64,000 nt of DNA, taken from Novosphingobium sp. 32-60-15 (GTDB lineage: Bacteria > Pseudomonadota > Alphaproteobacteria > Sphingomonadales > Sphingomonadaceae). The DNA is taken from contig NZ_NCEN01000013.1 of assembly GCF_002280675.1 (NCBI RefSeq), positions 53,540-117,539 of the forward strand, in the 5' to 3' direction. Below the pieces are notes generated by a model that made no database searches, was not told the origin of the DNA, and saw only the letters and a list, made by a program, of their open reading frames with translations. The position numbers and the translations under genes were made by a program. The stretch's first letter is position 1. Every line of letters begins with the position of its first letter. Positions 7,779 through 16,685 of this stretch are shown here, one piece after another.

Positions 7779-8879
7779 ATGGCAAACGCACCGCAACCCA
7801 AGGATTGGATCCTTGGCATTCACGCATATGTTCCCGGCAAATCCACCGGGGCCGATGGCAAAGTGCTGACCAAGCTTTCTGCCAACGAAAACCCGCTGGG
7901 CAGCAGCGCGCATGCGTTGGATGCGCGGCTGCATCTGGGTGATCCGGCGCGTTACCCCGATCCTGACAGCGTTGAATTGCGCCGTGCGATTGGCGAGGTG
8001 TATGGCATTGATCCTGCCCGTATCGTGATGGGCACAGGATCGGACGAATTGCTGAACCTTGCCGCGCAAGCCTATGCCGGACAAGGCGATGAAGTGCTTT
8101 ACGTGCGCTATGGCTTTTCGGTTTACGATATTGCCGCGCGGCGCTGTGGTGCGGTGCCGGTCATCGCGCCTGATGCCGATTACGGCACGGATGTTGATGC
8201 GCTGCTGGCCTGCGTGACGGATCGCACGCGGGTGGTGTTCCTTGCCAACCCGAACAATCCGACGGGTAGCTGGTTGCCACGCTCGGAAATTGCGCGGCTG
8301 CATGCCGGTTTGCGCCCCGATATCCTGCTGGTGCTGGATGGCGCTTATGCCGAATATCTTGATCCCGAACATGACGACGGCGCGCTGGAACTGGCGGCGA
8401 GCGCATCCAATGTGCTGGTCACGCGTACGTTTTCGAAGATCTATGGCCTTGCCGGAGAACGCATCGGCTGGGGCACAGGCCATGCCGACGTGGTGGATAT
8501 GCTCAACCGCATTCGCGGGCCGTTCAACATTTCGATCAGCGGGCAGGCGACCGGCCTTGCGGCGGTGCGCGATCAGGCCTTTGTCGAGGCATCGCGCGGC
8601 CACAATGCGCAAGAGCGGGCGCGCTTTGTCGAAAAGCTGGACGCGCTGGGCAACCACGGTGTGCGGCCATTGTCGAGCCAAGCGAACTTCGTGCTGATCC
8701 TGTTTGAGGGCAAGTTGAGCGCAGAGGCGGTCTACACCGGCCTGATGGATCACGGCTACATCACGCGCTGGTTGCCGGGGCAGGGCCTGCCACAGGGCTT
8801 GCGCATCACCATCGGCACGGCTGAACAGATGGACGAGATTGCAGCAGCGATCCGCGCGATGTGTGAGGCTGCAAAGTGA
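7779..8879 (+). CDS. hisC: Histidinol-phosphate aminotransferase
   Basis: A PLP-dependent class I/II aminotransferase of 366 aa. HisC converts imidazole-acetol phosphate to histidinol phosphate and often also acts on aromatic keto acids. Motifs are [10 protein letters not shown] near the N-terminus, MGTGSDELL, the cofactor-binding [11 protein letters not shown], the Asp/Tyr pair LDGAYAEY, the Schiff-base lysine in [17 protein letters not shown], and the arginine in LRITIGT. It overlaps the next gene, a prephenate/arogenate dehydrogenase, by 4 nt. The pairing suggests that it also serves as an aromatic aminotransferase in tyrosine/phenylalanine synthesis, a known dual role. Confidence 0.93.
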   Translation: MANAPQPKDWILGIHAYVPGKSTGADGKVLTKLSANENPLGSSAHALDARLHLGDPARYPDPDSVELRRAIGEVYGIDPARIVMGTGSDELLNLAAQAYAGQGDEVLYVRYGFSVYDIAARRCGAVPVIAPDADYGTDVDALLACVTDRTRVVFLANPNNPTGSWLPRSEIARLHAGLRPDILLVLDGAYAEYLDPEHDDGALELAASASNVLVTRTFSKIYGLAGERIGWGTGHADVVDMLNRIRGPFNISISGQATGLAAVRDQAFVEASRGHNAQERARFVEKLDALGNHGVRPLSSQANFVLILFEGKLSAEAVYTGLMDHGYITRWLPGQGLPQGLRITIGTAEQMDEIAAAIRAMCEAAK

Positions 8880-9802
8880 GTGAGGCCCCTTTCGCCCAAG
8901 TAACGATTGTCGGGCTGGGATTGCTTGGCGGGTCAGTCGGTCTTGCCGTGCAGGCGCATATGCCGGACGTGCGGGTGGTCGGTTATGACGCTGATGCCGG
9001 TGTTCGTGCAAAGGCGCGCGAATTGGGCCTTGCGCATAGCATTCCCGAAACGCCGGTTGCGGCAGCGCAAGGGGCCGATCTTGTCATCCTGTGTGTGCCG
9101 GTGGGCGCGATGGAGGCCGCGGCGGCAGCGCTGGCCGAAGGGTTATCGCCCGATGCGGTGATCAGCGACGTCGGCTCGTCCAAGGGGTCAGTCGCGCGGG
9201 CTTTGGCCGAGGCTTTGCCGGGGCATCATATCATTCCGGCCCATCCGGTGGCGGGGACCGAGCGCAGCGGGCCGGATGCGGGCTTTGCCACGTTGTTTGC
9301 CAACCGCTGGTGCATCATCACGCCGCCAGAGAATGCAGACCCGGCGCTGGTGGCGCGCGTGGTGGCGTTCTGGGAGGCGCTGGGCGCGCGGGTCGAGACG
9401 ATGGACGCTGATCATCACGATAAGGTTCTGGCCGTCACCAGCCATTTGCCGCACCTCATCGCCTATACCATTGTTGGCACCGCGTCTGATCTTGAGGCGG
9501 TGACGCAGAGCGAAGTGATCAAATACTCCGCCGGTGGTTTCCGCGATTTCACGCGCATTGCAGCATCAGACCCGACGATGTGGCGCGACGTGTTCCTGTC
9601 CAATCGCGATGCGGTGCTGGAAATGCTCCAGTGCTTTACCGAGGACCTGACAGAATTGCAGAAGGCCATCCGCAAGGGCGATGGCGATACGCTGTTCGAG
9701 CAGTTCACCCGCACCCGCGCGATCCGGCGCGGGATTATCGAGATGGGTCAGGATGATGCGCGGCCAGACTTTGGCCGTTCAGATCACAACGGGCAGAAAT
9801 AA
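8876..9802 (+). CDS. Prephenate/arogenate dehydrogenase (TyrA family)
   Basis: An NAD(P)-dependent cyclohexadienyl dehydrogenase of 308 aa for tyrosine biosynthesis. The Rossmann fingerprint is [16 protein letters not shown] at the N-terminus. Further family text includes [22 protein letters not shown] (catalytic His region), [18 protein letters not shown] and [18 protein letters not shown]. It starts at GTG 8876, overlapping the hisC stop as GTGA, so the two genes are translationally coupled. The specificity (prephenate, arogenate or both) cannot be decided from sequence; the common name in related bacteria is tyrA or tyrC. Confidence 0.92.
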   Translation: MSEAPFAQVTIVGLGLLGGSVGLAVQAHMPDVRVVGYDADAGVRAKARELGLAHSIPETPVAAAQGADLVILCVPVGAMEAAAAALAEGLSPDAVISDVGSSKGSVARALAEALPGHHIIPAHPVAGTERSGPDAGFATLFANRWCIITPPENADPALVARVVAFWEALGARVETMDADHHDKVLAVTSHLPHLIAYTIVGTASDLEAVTQSEVIKYSAGGFRDFTRIAASDPTMWRDVFLSNRDAVLEMLQCFTEDLTELQKAIRKGDGDTLFEQFTRTRAIRRGIIEMGQDDARPDFGRSDHNGQK

Positions 9803-9817
9803 GGCGCAGCTGAATTT

Positions 9818-9845
9818 GCCCCCGCTCCGTTGCGGGAGCGGGGGC
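9818..9845. terminator. Bidirectional hairpin between convergent tyrA-like gene and dapA
   Basis: GCCCCCGCTCC and GGGAGCGGGGGC form a strong 11-bp stem with a 5-nt loop between the convergent stops. Neither side has a good T-run, so termination efficiency is uncertain. Confidence 0.6.
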
Positions 9846-9852
9846 CACAGCA

Positions 9853-10734
9853 TCAGATTAGTCCGGCGTGTTCCAGTGCAGCGTCAACGGCTGCGCGGGC
9901 TTCGGCATTGCAGGCTACCATGGGCAGGCGCAATTCATCGCTGATGTCCGGGAAGATGCGGCTGAGCGCATACTTTACCGGCCCGGGCGAAGCGTCTTCG
10001 AACATCGCGTAATGCAGCGGGTAGAGCTTGTCATTCAGCTCGCGCGCCAATTCGAGATCGTTGGCAGCGCAAGCGGCCTGGAATTCGGCGCAAAGCTTTG
10101 GCGCGACATTGGCGGTGACCGAAATGCAGCCGACGGCGCCCGCAGCGTTGGCGGGAAGCGCCAGTTCATCATCGCCCGACAATTGGCAGAAGTGCTTGCC
10201 AATACCCATGCGATGATCGGTGACGCGCGACAGATCGCCGCTCGCGTCCTTGATGCCGATGATCTTGGCGGGATGGCGCTTGGCCAGTTCGCACACGGTT
10301 TCAGGCAGGATATCGGTGACGGTACGGCCCGGCACGTTGTAAAGCACGATGGGCAGATCGTTATGTTCAGCCAGGTAGCTGAAATGCGCGATGATGCCGG
10401 CCTGGCTGGGGCGGTTGTAATAGGGCGCGACGCACAGCGCGGCCTGTGCGCCGCACTTCTTGGCAAAGTTCATGTGCAGCAGCGCGTTCATCGTATCGTT
10501 GCTGCCGCAACCTGCGATGACCGGCACACGGCCTGCGACTTGTTCGACGCAAACCTCGATCACGCGGTGATGTTCGGCATTTGACAGCGTCGATGCCTCA
10601 CCCGTGGTGCCGCATGGGACAAGCGCGAATGAACCGTTGTCGATCTGCCAGTCGACGAGGCGACGAAATGCTTTCTCGTCAAACGCTCCATCGCGAAAAG
10701 GAGTCACAAGGGCCGGAATGGAACCGGAAAACAT
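9853..10734 (-). CDS. dapA: 4-hydroxy-tetrahydrodipicolinate synthase
   Basis: This enzyme condenses pyruvate with aspartate semialdehyde, the first committed step to diaminopimelate and lysine. The protein is 293 aa, the usual length. It shows GSIPALVTPF at the N-terminus, the pyruvate-binding CGTTGEASTL, the tyrosine-containing APYYNRPSQ, YNVPGRT, and the Schiff-base lysine in IGIKDASGD. An in-frame TTG lies 6 nt further out, but the ATG at 10734 has TGAGGGA about 8 nt upstream and is chosen. The gene stands alone, divergent from the lytic transglycosylase across about 100 nt. Confidence 0.95.
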   Translation of the reverse strand: MFSGSIPALVTPFRDGAFDEKAFRRLVDWQIDNGSFALVPCGTTGEASTLSNAEHHRVIEVCVEQVAGRVPVIAGCGSNDTMNALLHMNFAKKCGAQAALCVAPYYNRPSQAGIIAHFSYLAEHNDLPIVLYNVPGRTVTDILPETVCELAKRHPAKIIGIKDASGDLSRVTDHRMGIGKHFCQLSGDDELALPANAAGAVGCISVTANVAPKLCAEFQAACAANDLELARELNDKLYPLHYAMFEDASPGPVKYALSRIFPDISDELRLPMVACNAEARAAVDAALEHAGLI

Positions 10735-10834
10735 GGACAATATCCCTCAAATTATCGCATGGTCGCAATTCGAACATGCGGTGTCATACCCACGGGGGGT
10801 CTGTTCAGCGCCTGATAAGGAGCCGGTCCATAGT

Positions 10835-12853
10835 ATGTCCCGCATGGACGTGAAAGCCTTGATATTGCGCTGGGGCGTTGCAGGTGTGTTGTTACAGACA
10901 CTTGCCGCATCAAGTTTGGTTCATGCCAGCGGGCCCGATGCCACCGGCGGTGCCGATTGGGACCGTGCGCGCGCCAATCTGGTTGCCAGCGGGGGCGGGC
11001 CAATGATGGGCGCGGTTGAGCGGTGGAAGTTGCTTTCATCATCCAATCGCTTTGCTTTTGCAGACTATTCCAATTTTGTGCTGACCTATCCCGGCTTTCC
11101 CGATGAGGAAAAGCTGCGGCGCTTTGCCGAGCTGGCGCTTGAGCGCGAATCGGCAGACGTCAGCCGTCAGGTTGCGTATTTTGATCGCAAGCCACCGCTG
11201 ACCAATTCTGGCCGCGCGCAATATGCGCTGGCGTTGATGGCGATGGGTCGGCCCGAAGCGCGCGAAGCTGCGCGCGCTGCCTGGCGGGGCGGGGCGATGA
11301 GTGACGCTGCCGAAGGGGCGATTCTGGCAACTTGGGGCACAAGTCTTACGCTCGACGATCATGATGCGCGGATGGATGCGCTCTTGTGGTCGGGCGCTGC
11401 GGCACAGGCTGCGCGACAGATTGTGTGGGTGAGCCCTGCGCGCAAAGCGGTGGACGGTGCGCGGCTTGCCGCGATGCAAGGCACCGACCCATACGGCGCG
11501 GTTGCGGGCATTCCGGGGCAGCAGCTTAACAGCGATCCGGGCTTTGTGTTTCAGCGTGTGCGCCAGTTGCGCAAATCAGGGCAAGGAGCCGCCGCGCGGT
11601 CCTTGCTGGCCAACCGGCCACTATTGGCTCGTCAGCCGCTTGACCGGGAAAAGTGGGTTGAAGAGCTCTTGATCAATGCGCGCGCTGCCGCAACGGCAGG
11701 CGATGCGCGAACGGCGATGCGGATTGCCGCCGGGATCGATGATGCATTCAATCCGGGCGAAGATATCAGCCAGGCCGCGTATGACCTGCGCGATGATTAC
11801 ACATCGCTGATGTGGCTGGGCGGGACGCAAGGCTGGTTCAACACCGGCGATTACGCCAGCGCAGCACCGATGTTCTGGCGCTATGGCGCGGCAGCGCGGA
11901 CGCCGGGAACGCGGTCGAAGGGCTTTTACTGGGCGGGCAAGGCCGCAGCGCGTGCGGGCCAACAGGCCGAGGCGCGGCGCTATTTTGAAATGGCCGCGCA
12001 ATATGCCGATCAGTTCTATGGCCTGTTGGCGCTGGAGCGGCTGGGCCGACCTGTGCCGAACTTTGCGCTGGATTCCTCCGCGCAAGTATCGCCCGATGAA
12101 CGCAGCCGGTTCTATTCGCAACCGCTGACGCTGGCCGTGCGCGAAGTGGCGCGCGGGGCCGATTGGAAGACGACGATCCGCTTCTTCAAGGAAGTGGCCG
12201 AACAACAGCAAACCGAAGCGCAGCACATGATGGTGGCAGGGTTGGCGCGCGATCTGGGGCGGCGCGATCTGGGCGTGATCGTGGGCCAAGCGGCCGCCGC
12301 GCGCGGCTACCTTGATTTCCAGCACATCGCTTTCCCGCTGATCCCGGTGCCGCCGGGGCATGAAAGCAAATGGACCGCAATCCACGCGATCAGCCGTCAG
12401 GAAAGCCAGTTTGCACAAAACGCGATGAGCCATGCCGGCGCGCGCGGGCTGATGCAATTGATGCCTGCTACCGCCAATGAACAGGCGGGCAAGCTTGGCA
12501 TGTCCTACAGCACACAGGCGCTGATCGATGATGCGGGCTATAACATCATGCTCGGCTCGGGCTATTTCCAGCGGATGCTGGATTACTATGGCGGATCATG
12601 GCCGCTGGCCGTGGCCGCCTATAACGCTGGCCCCGGCAACGTGAACAAGTTCCTGCGCGCCAACGGCGACCCGCGCAATGGCGGCGTCGACTGGATCGAC
12701 TGGATGGAGCGCATCCCGCTGTCGGAAACGCGCAATTATGTGCAGCGCGTGCTGGAAAACGCGGTGGTTTACGACGCGATGAACCCGCAATTTGCAAGGT
12801 ATCGCGGGAGCAATCCGATGAGCTATTACATCGGGAAGAGGGAGCCGGGGTGA
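10835..12853 (+). CDS. Soluble lytic murein transglycosylase (Slt-type)
   Basis: A periplasmic peptidoglycan-cleaving enzyme of 672 aa that makes 1,6-anhydromuropeptides. The N-terminal signal is MSRMDVKALILRWG...LVHASG. A long alpha-superhelical (U-shaped) region with TPR-like helices follows (about residues 50-480). The C-terminal SLT domain has the catalytic glutamate in AISRQESQF, then GARGLMQLMPATA, MLGSGYFQRMLDYYGG, AVAAYNAGPGNV and ETRNYVQRVLEN. The frame is open from 10604 inside the divergent dapA region, but the signal peptide and AAGGAG at 10817-10822 place the start at ATG 10835 or 10844. Confidence 0.93.
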   Translation: MSRMDVKALILRWGVAGVLLQTLAASSLVHASGPDATGGADWDRARANLVASGGGPMMGAVERWKLLSSSNRFAFADYSNFVLTYPGFPDEEKLRRFAELALERESADVSRQVAYFDRKPPLTNSGRAQYALALMAMGRPEAREAARAAWRGGAMSDAAEGAILATWGTSLTLDDHDARMDALLWSGAAAQAARQIVWVSPARKAVDGARLAAMQGTDPYGAVAGIPGQQLNSDPGFVFQRVRQLRKSGQGAAARSLLANRPLLARQPLDREKWVEELLINARAAATAGDARTAMRIAAGIDDAFNPGEDISQAAYDLRDDYTSLMWLGGTQGWFNTGDYASAAPMFWRYGAAARTPGTRSKGFYWAGKAAARAGQQAEARRYFEMAAQYADQFYGLLALERLGRPVPNFALDSSAQVSPDERSRFYSQPLTLAVREVARGADWKTTIRFFKEVAEQQQTEAQHMMVAGLARDLGRRDLGVIVGQAAAARGYLDFQHIAFPLIPVPPGHESKWTAIHAISRQESQFAQNAMSHAGARGLMQLMPATANEQAGKLGMSYSTQALIDDAGYNIMLGSGYFQRMLDYYGGSWPLAVAAYNAGPGNVNKFLRANGDPRNGGVDWIDWMERIPLSETRNYVQRVLENAVVYDAMNPQFARYRGSNPMSYYIGKREPG

Positions 12854-12895
12854 GCGGGCTTTTCGGCCAATCCCCTTTCACGCCAAAGCCACTCC

Positions 12896-13381
12896 ATGAA
12901 GCCTGACGGTCATCCCATTACCCCTGCCGGGTTTGCGGCGATGCGCGCGCGGTATGATCTGCTGCTGGGTACCGAGCGACCTGCGATTGTCGAGATTGTG
13001 AGTTGGGCGGCGGGGAATGGCGACCGGTCCGAGAACGGCGATTATCTGTACGGGCGCAAGCGGATGCGCGAGATTGATCGGGAATTGGCGTTTCTGGCGC
13101 GGCGGATGAAGGCGGCGCGGGTGATTGATCCGGCGAAGATGGAGGATCGCAGCCGGGTGTTGTTTGGCGCGACGGTGGAAATTGCCGACGAGGACGATAA
13201 CCGGCGGGTGCTGACGATTGTCGGCGATGACGAACAGGACGCTTCTGCCAACCTGATCGGGTGGAGCGCGCCGATTGCCAAGGCTTTGCGCGGGGCGCGG
13301 GTAGGTGATTTGCGCATAGTTCGCTTGCCGGCGGGCGAGAAGGAATGGGAAATCATGGCCGTTTCCTATCCCGAAGCCTGA
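12896..13381 (+). CDS. greB: Transcription elongation factor GreB
   Basis: A 161-aa Gre factor that rescues backtracked RNA polymerase by stimulating transcript cleavage. The N-terminal coiled coil carries GNGDRSENGDYLYGRKRMRE, whose acidic tip residues (D, E) insert into the polymerase channel. The GreB branch is suggested by the Y-rich DYLYGRKRMREIDREL text. The C-terminal FKBP-like domain shows VLFGATVEIADEDD and LIGWSAPIAKALRGARVGD. The ATG is 42 nt after the transglycosylase stop; both may be co-transcribed with the phosphatase downstream. Confidence 0.92.
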   Translation: MKPDGHPITPAGFAAMRARYDLLLGTERPAIVEIVSWAAGNGDRSENGDYLYGRKRMREIDRELAFLARRMKAARVIDPAKMEDRSRVLFGATVEIADEDDNRRVLTIVGDDEQDASANLIGWSAPIAKALRGARVGDLRIVRLPAGEKEWEIMAVSYPEA

Positions 13382-13385
13382 CGCT

Positions 13386-14027
13386 ATGACGGCAGCCATG
13401 AAACAGGGCCGCTTTTACATCATGCGCCACGGCGAGACGGTTTATAACGCGTCTGCCCGGCTGCAATCCAATGCGATGCACACGCCATTGACGCGGCAGG
13501 GGTTTGAGCAGGCCGTGGCGATGGGCTGTGCGCTGCGCGCCGAATTGGGCGAGCGGCCACACGTGACGCTGCATATTTCCGATACGGGCCGCGCGTTGCA
13601 AACGGCAGCCTTGATTGCCGAGGAATTGGGGATCGACTGGTTTGGCGGGCGGCGCACGATGGACCTTCAGGAAATCGACATGGGATCGTGGTGCGGGCGG
13701 TCTTATGGTGATGTCGAGGAGGAGGTCGGGCCGATTGTGATCGAGGATCACTTGTTGCGCCCTGCGCCGGATGGCGAAGATTACCTGATGATCGCGGCGC
13801 GGCTTAACCGCTGGCTTGATGAACTGGGCGATCCGGCGGGCGACCATATCGTGGTGATGCATGGAATTTCCAGCCGCGTGCTGCGCGGGATCATGGGGGG
13901 CTATCCGTTGCACCCCTTGCATGGCGCGCCGATTGCGCCATCGCTGGTGCAAGGATCAATCGCGCTGGTTGAAGGCGGGCAGGAGCGGACATTGTTTGGA
14001 TCAGAGCGCGGGATTGAACACGCCTGA
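13386..14027 (+). CDS. Histidine phosphatase family protein (phosphoglycerate-mutase-like)
   Basis: A 213-aa branch-1 histidine phosphatase. The phospho-acceptor motif is FYIMRHGETVYNASARLQ at the N-terminus. The second arginine is in SDTGRALQTAAL, the glutamate region is LQEIDMGSWCGRSYGDVEEE, and the second catalytic histidine is in IVVMHGISSRVLRG. The substrate is unknown; sugar phosphate, cobalamin precursor or protein are all possible. It begins 4 nt after greB, with a second in-frame ATG (MKQGRF) 12 nt later as an alternative start. Its stop overlaps the ATG of a DUF4169 gene. Confidence 0.9.
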   Translation: MTAAMKQGRFYIMRHGETVYNASARLQSNAMHTPLTRQGFEQAVAMGCALRAELGERPHVTLHISDTGRALQTAALIAEELGIDWFGGRRTMDLQEIDMGSWCGRSYGDVEEEVGPIVIEDHLLRPAPDGEDYLMIAARLNRWLDELGDPAGDHIVVMHGISSRVLRGIMGGYPLHPLHGAPIAPSLVQGSIALVEGGQERTLFGSERGIEHA

Positions 14028-14206
14028 TGGCCGAGATTATCAACCTGCGATCTGCACGCAAGGCAAAGGCCAAGGCGGAGCACACACTCCAGGCACAAAC
14101 CAACCGTGCGAAGTTTGGGCGGACCAAAGCAGAAAAGCTGCGCGATCAGGCCGAGGCTGACCGCGCCGCGAGGGCAATTGATGGCGCACTGCGGGAAGTG
14201 CCTTGA
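14027..14206 (+). CDS. DUF4169 family small basic protein
   Basis: A 59-aa basic, helix-prone, alanine/lysine/arginine-rich protein starting MAEIINLRSARKAKAKAE, with the hallmark NRAKFGRTKAEK and an ending near RAIDGALREVP. This matches the short alphaproteobacterial DUF4169 family, whose function is unknown; the charge pattern suggests nucleic-acid or ribosome binding, which is inference only. Its ATG overlaps the phosphatase stop (TGATG) and its stop overlaps the next gene's TTG (TTGA), so three genes are chained by overlaps. Confidence 0.88.
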   Translation: MAEIINLRSARKAKAKAEHTLQAQTNRAKFGRTKAEKLRDQAEADRAARAIDGALREVP

Positions 14207-14688
14207 GGAAGCTGCTGGTTTTGGGGGTGCTTGCCCTTGCTGGGACGGCTTTTGCGCGCGATAGCCTTGGCGTGTTCGGCACATGGGGAGCGTTCCGCGA
14301 TCCCGCCGTGCCGCGCTGCTATGCCATTGCGATGGCAGAGAAAAATGGCGGCCGCAAACAAGAGTTCCAGCCCTATTTCACAGTCGGCCAATGGCCTTCG
14401 CGTGGCATTCGCGGGGCGGTGCATGTGCGGCTGGCACGGCGGCTGGCGGCGGGATCAAAAGTCACCGTATCGTTTCCCGAGGCCAATTTTACCCTGCAAA
14501 CCGGGCAGGCAGACGCCTGGCCTGCTGACCAGACGACCAATGCCGGGATCATAGCGCAAATGCGCAGTGCGAGATCGATGGTGGTCATCGCGCGAGCAAG
14601 CGACGGGCGCAGTTTTCGCGATCGCTATATCCTGCAAGGCGCGGCTTCGGCGATGGATGCGGCGGCCTTGGGGTGCGCCAAGGGCTAG
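14203..14688 (+). CDS. Small exported protein, possibly IalB-like
   Basis: A 161-aa protein with a clear signal peptide (MRKLLVLGVLALAGTAFA, cleavage near residue 18) and a predicted periplasmic beta-rich domain. The mature part contains FGTWGAF, a Cys in PRCYAIAMAE and a Cys near the end (AALGCAKG), plus RSARSMVVIARASDGRSFRD. The layout (W near the start, two distant cysteines, RG...D...Y) recalls the invasion-associated locus B family, but I do not recognise it firmly. The start is TTG 14203, overlapping the DUF4169 stop as TTGA, and is the only start that keeps the whole signal peptide. Confidence 0.75.
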   Translation: MRKLLVLGVLALAGTAFARDSLGVFGTWGAFRDPAVPRCYAIAMAEKNGGRKQEFQPYFTVGQWPSRGIRGAVHVRLARRLAAGSKVTVSFPEANFTLQTGQADAWPADQTTNAGIIAQMRSARSMVVIARASDGRSFRDRYILQGAASAMDAAALGCAKG

Positions 14689-14706
14689 AGCATCGGGAAG
14701 GAAACG

Positions 14707-15978
14707 TCAGCCAAACAGAAACAGCAGTGCAATGGCCCACATGACCGCGGTTGAGAGCCAGCCGCCGAACGCGAGGCGCGGCGGGATGGTGAGGCGGCCC
14801 ATGATGCGCGGGTTGCGGGCGATCATCATTGTCACAACCATCAGCGGCGGAGCGAGCAACCCGTTGACCACGGCGGCCCAATAAAGCGCCCGCATCGGAT
14901 CAACGCCTGTAAAATTGAGCGCGACGCCGCCAAGCGTTGCCAGCGCGATCACGCTGTAGAACGCTTTGGCCTCGCGCGGCTTGCGGTCAAGCCCCTCGGT
15001 CCAGTTGAAGGTTTCGCTTACCGCATAGGCGGCCGATCCTGCCAGTACCGGCACAGCCAGCATTCCCGTGCCGATGATGCCGACGGCAAACAGCGCAAAG
15101 GCAAGATTGCCCGCGATGGGGCGCAAGGCTTCTGCTGCCTGGGCCGCAGAGGCGACGTCGGTGACGCCGTGGGCGTTGAGGGTGGCGGCAGTGGCGATAA
15201 TGATGAACAAGGCGGTGAGGTGCGAAAAGCCCATGCCGACAAGCGTGTCTGTGCGGATGCGCTTCAATTCAGGACCGGCGCTGCGCGGCGCGATGCACAG
15301 CGGTTTGGTGTGGCGACGGTGCTGTTCTTCCACTTCCTGTCCTGCCTGCCAGAAGAACAAGTAGGGGCTGATCGTGGTGCCGAACACGGCGACCAGCGCC
15401 ATCGTATGTTCACGGTCAAACGTGAACGAGGGAATGACGATGCCGCGCAGGGCCGCACCCCAATCAACGCCCGCGACAAAAACCACGGCAACGTAGGAAA
15501 ACAACGACAGCGTGGTCCATTTGAGGATGCGGGCATAGCGGGTGTAGCTGATCAACACTTCGGCCAGGATGCTGACCACGCCGAACGCCATGGTGAAGCC
15601 AAGCACGGGGCCGGGGACCAGCAGGCCGAGCGCTGCGCCCATTGCGCCAAGGTCTGCACCCAGATTGATGACATTGGCGATCAGCAGCAGCATGACCATC
15701 GTGCGCAACAGGGCGGGCGGATAATGGCGACGCAAATTGTGCGCTATACCGCGCCCGGTAGTGGCGCCGATGCGCGCGCAAATGGCCTGGATGGATGCGA
15801 GCAGCGGAAAGCCGAACAGCATCGTCCACGCCATGCCATAGCCAAACTGTGCACCGACCTGGCTGTAGGTGCCGATGCCCGATGGATCATCATCAGCCGC
15901 ACCGGTAACAAGGCCGGGGCCAAGCACTTCGAGCAGCGAACGGGGTTCACCCGTTTCTTGTGGCAATTTTTGGTCCAT
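14707..15978 (-). CDS. Nramp-family-related divalent metal transporter with altered motifs
   Basis: A 423-aa polytopic inner-membrane protein (about 11 helices) of the NRAMP superfamily, expected to import a divalent cation with protons. In place of the canonical TM1 DPGN motif it has DDDPSGIGTYSQ (residues 29-40). The TM6 region reads FGTTISPYLFFWQAGQEVEE, without the usual MPH motif. It therefore belongs to a divergent branch, related to the proteins sometimes called NRAMP-related Mg transporters, and the transported metal cannot be assumed to be Mn/Fe. It converges on the exported-protein gene (18-nt gap) and lies 2 nt downstream of plsC on the same strand, so it is probably the last gene of the ftsE-ftsX-ydcF-plsC transcription unit. 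Confidence 0.85.
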   Translation of the reverse strand: MDQKLPQETGEPRSLLEVLGPGLVTGAADDDPSGIGTYSQVGAQFGYGMAWTMLFGFPLLASIQAICARIGATTGRGIAHNLRRHYPPALLRTMVMLLLIANVINLGADLGAMGAALGLLVPGPVLGFTMAFGVVSILAEVLISYTRYARILKWTTLSLFSYVAVVFVAGVDWGAALRGIVIPSFTFDREHTMALVAVFGTTISPYLFFWQAGQEVEEQHRRHTKPLCIAPRSAGPELKRIRTDTLVGMGFSHLTALFIIIATAATLNAHGVTDVASAAQAAEALRPIAGNLAFALFAVGIIGTGMLAVPVLAGSAAYAVSETFNWTEGLDRKPREAKAFYSVIALATLGGVALNFTGVDPMRALYWAAVVNGLLAPPLMVVTMMIARNPRIMGRLTIPPRLAFGGWLSTAVMWAIALLFLFG

Positions 15979-15980
15979 GA

Positions 15981-16685
15981 TCAGGCGTGTGGCGCGTTTA
16001 GCGCGTTGATTGCGGCTTCGACGCGGGCTTCAATCTCGGTGCGGGGAAGGCCGGGTGGGATCTCTTCGCCAAAGCGATAGCGGACGGTGCCGGACTGCTT
16101 CCAGCGGCGATGATAGAGCGCGCCGGTGTCAACTGCCACGGGTATGACGGGCAGGCCGAGCAGTTTGTAAATCCCGGCAAAGCCCGATTGCAATTCGCGG
16201 CGCTGGCCGTGGGGTATGCGCGTGCCTTCGGGGAAGATCACCAGCGGGCGGCCTTCGGCAATACGCTGGCGGGCCTCGGTCAGCATTGTCCGCAAAGCCT
16301 TTGCGCCGCCATCGCGGTCCACACCGATCAGGCCGAAACGCGCGCCGGCAGGTCCCCAGCCGGGGATGCGCAAAAGTTCTGCTTTGGCAAAGACGACGGG
16401 ATTGAGGAACAGCCACGGCATGTCGATGGCTTCGAAAAAGGCTTCGTGCTTGACCGCATAGAGCACGCCTGACCGGAACACGGGGCTTTCCAGTTCGACC
16501 TTGATCCCGAGGATGAAATGGCAGCACAAGCGGTGCCAATGGCTCCATTCGCGCACGACCCAACGGAATTTGGGCACCGACACGTTCATCAGCGCCAGCG
16601 CGCCGAGCACATATGGCACAGAGCCTGTGTAGAACACGGCGTAGAATACAAGGCTGCGCAGGGCAGACGTCAATTTGCGGATCAT
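15981..16685 (-). CDS. plsC: 1-acyl-sn-glycerol-3-phosphate acyltransferase
   Basis: A 234-aa membrane-associated acyltransferase that makes phosphatidic acid. An N-terminal hydrophobic helix is followed by the catalytic block VKHEAFFEAID (H-x4-E in place of H-x4-D, a variant seen in other proteobacterial PlsC proteins), the substrate loop FPEGTR, and VIPVAVDTGALY. The ATG at 16685 overlaps the stop of ydcF by one base (TAATG); the GTG 18 nt upstream is less likely. A general lysophosphatidate acyltransferase role is inferred from the family. Confidence 0.92.
   Translation of the reverse strand: MIRKLTSALRSLVFYAVFYTGSVPYVLGALALMNVSVPKFRWVVREWSHWHRLCCHFILGIKVELESPVFRSGVLYAVKHEAFFEAIDMPWLFLNPVVFAKAELLRIPGWGPAGARFGLIGVDRDGGAKALRTMLTEARQRIAEGRPLVIFPEGTRIPHGQRRELQSGFAGIYKLLGLPVIPVAVDTGALYHRRWKQSGTVRYRFGEEIPPGLPRTEIEARVEAAINALNAPHA

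Noticed and set aside
7347..9011. Long open frame (554 codons) on the minus strand opposite amtB end and hisC
   Set aside because: It runs antisense to two well-supported genes and across the terminator and repeat. Its translation is rich in His/Arg/Gln shadow composition with no motif. GC-rich coding strands commonly leave the opposite strand open.
10604..10834. N-terminal extension of the lytic transglycosylase
   Set aside because: It would read through the divergent dapA coding region and place the signal peptide internally. The start at 10835 gives a proper signal peptide.
16110..16470. PlsC with H-x4-E instead of H-x4-D as a novel active site
   Set aside because: The KHxxxxE variant is known in many proteobacterial PlsC proteins, so it is not notable.
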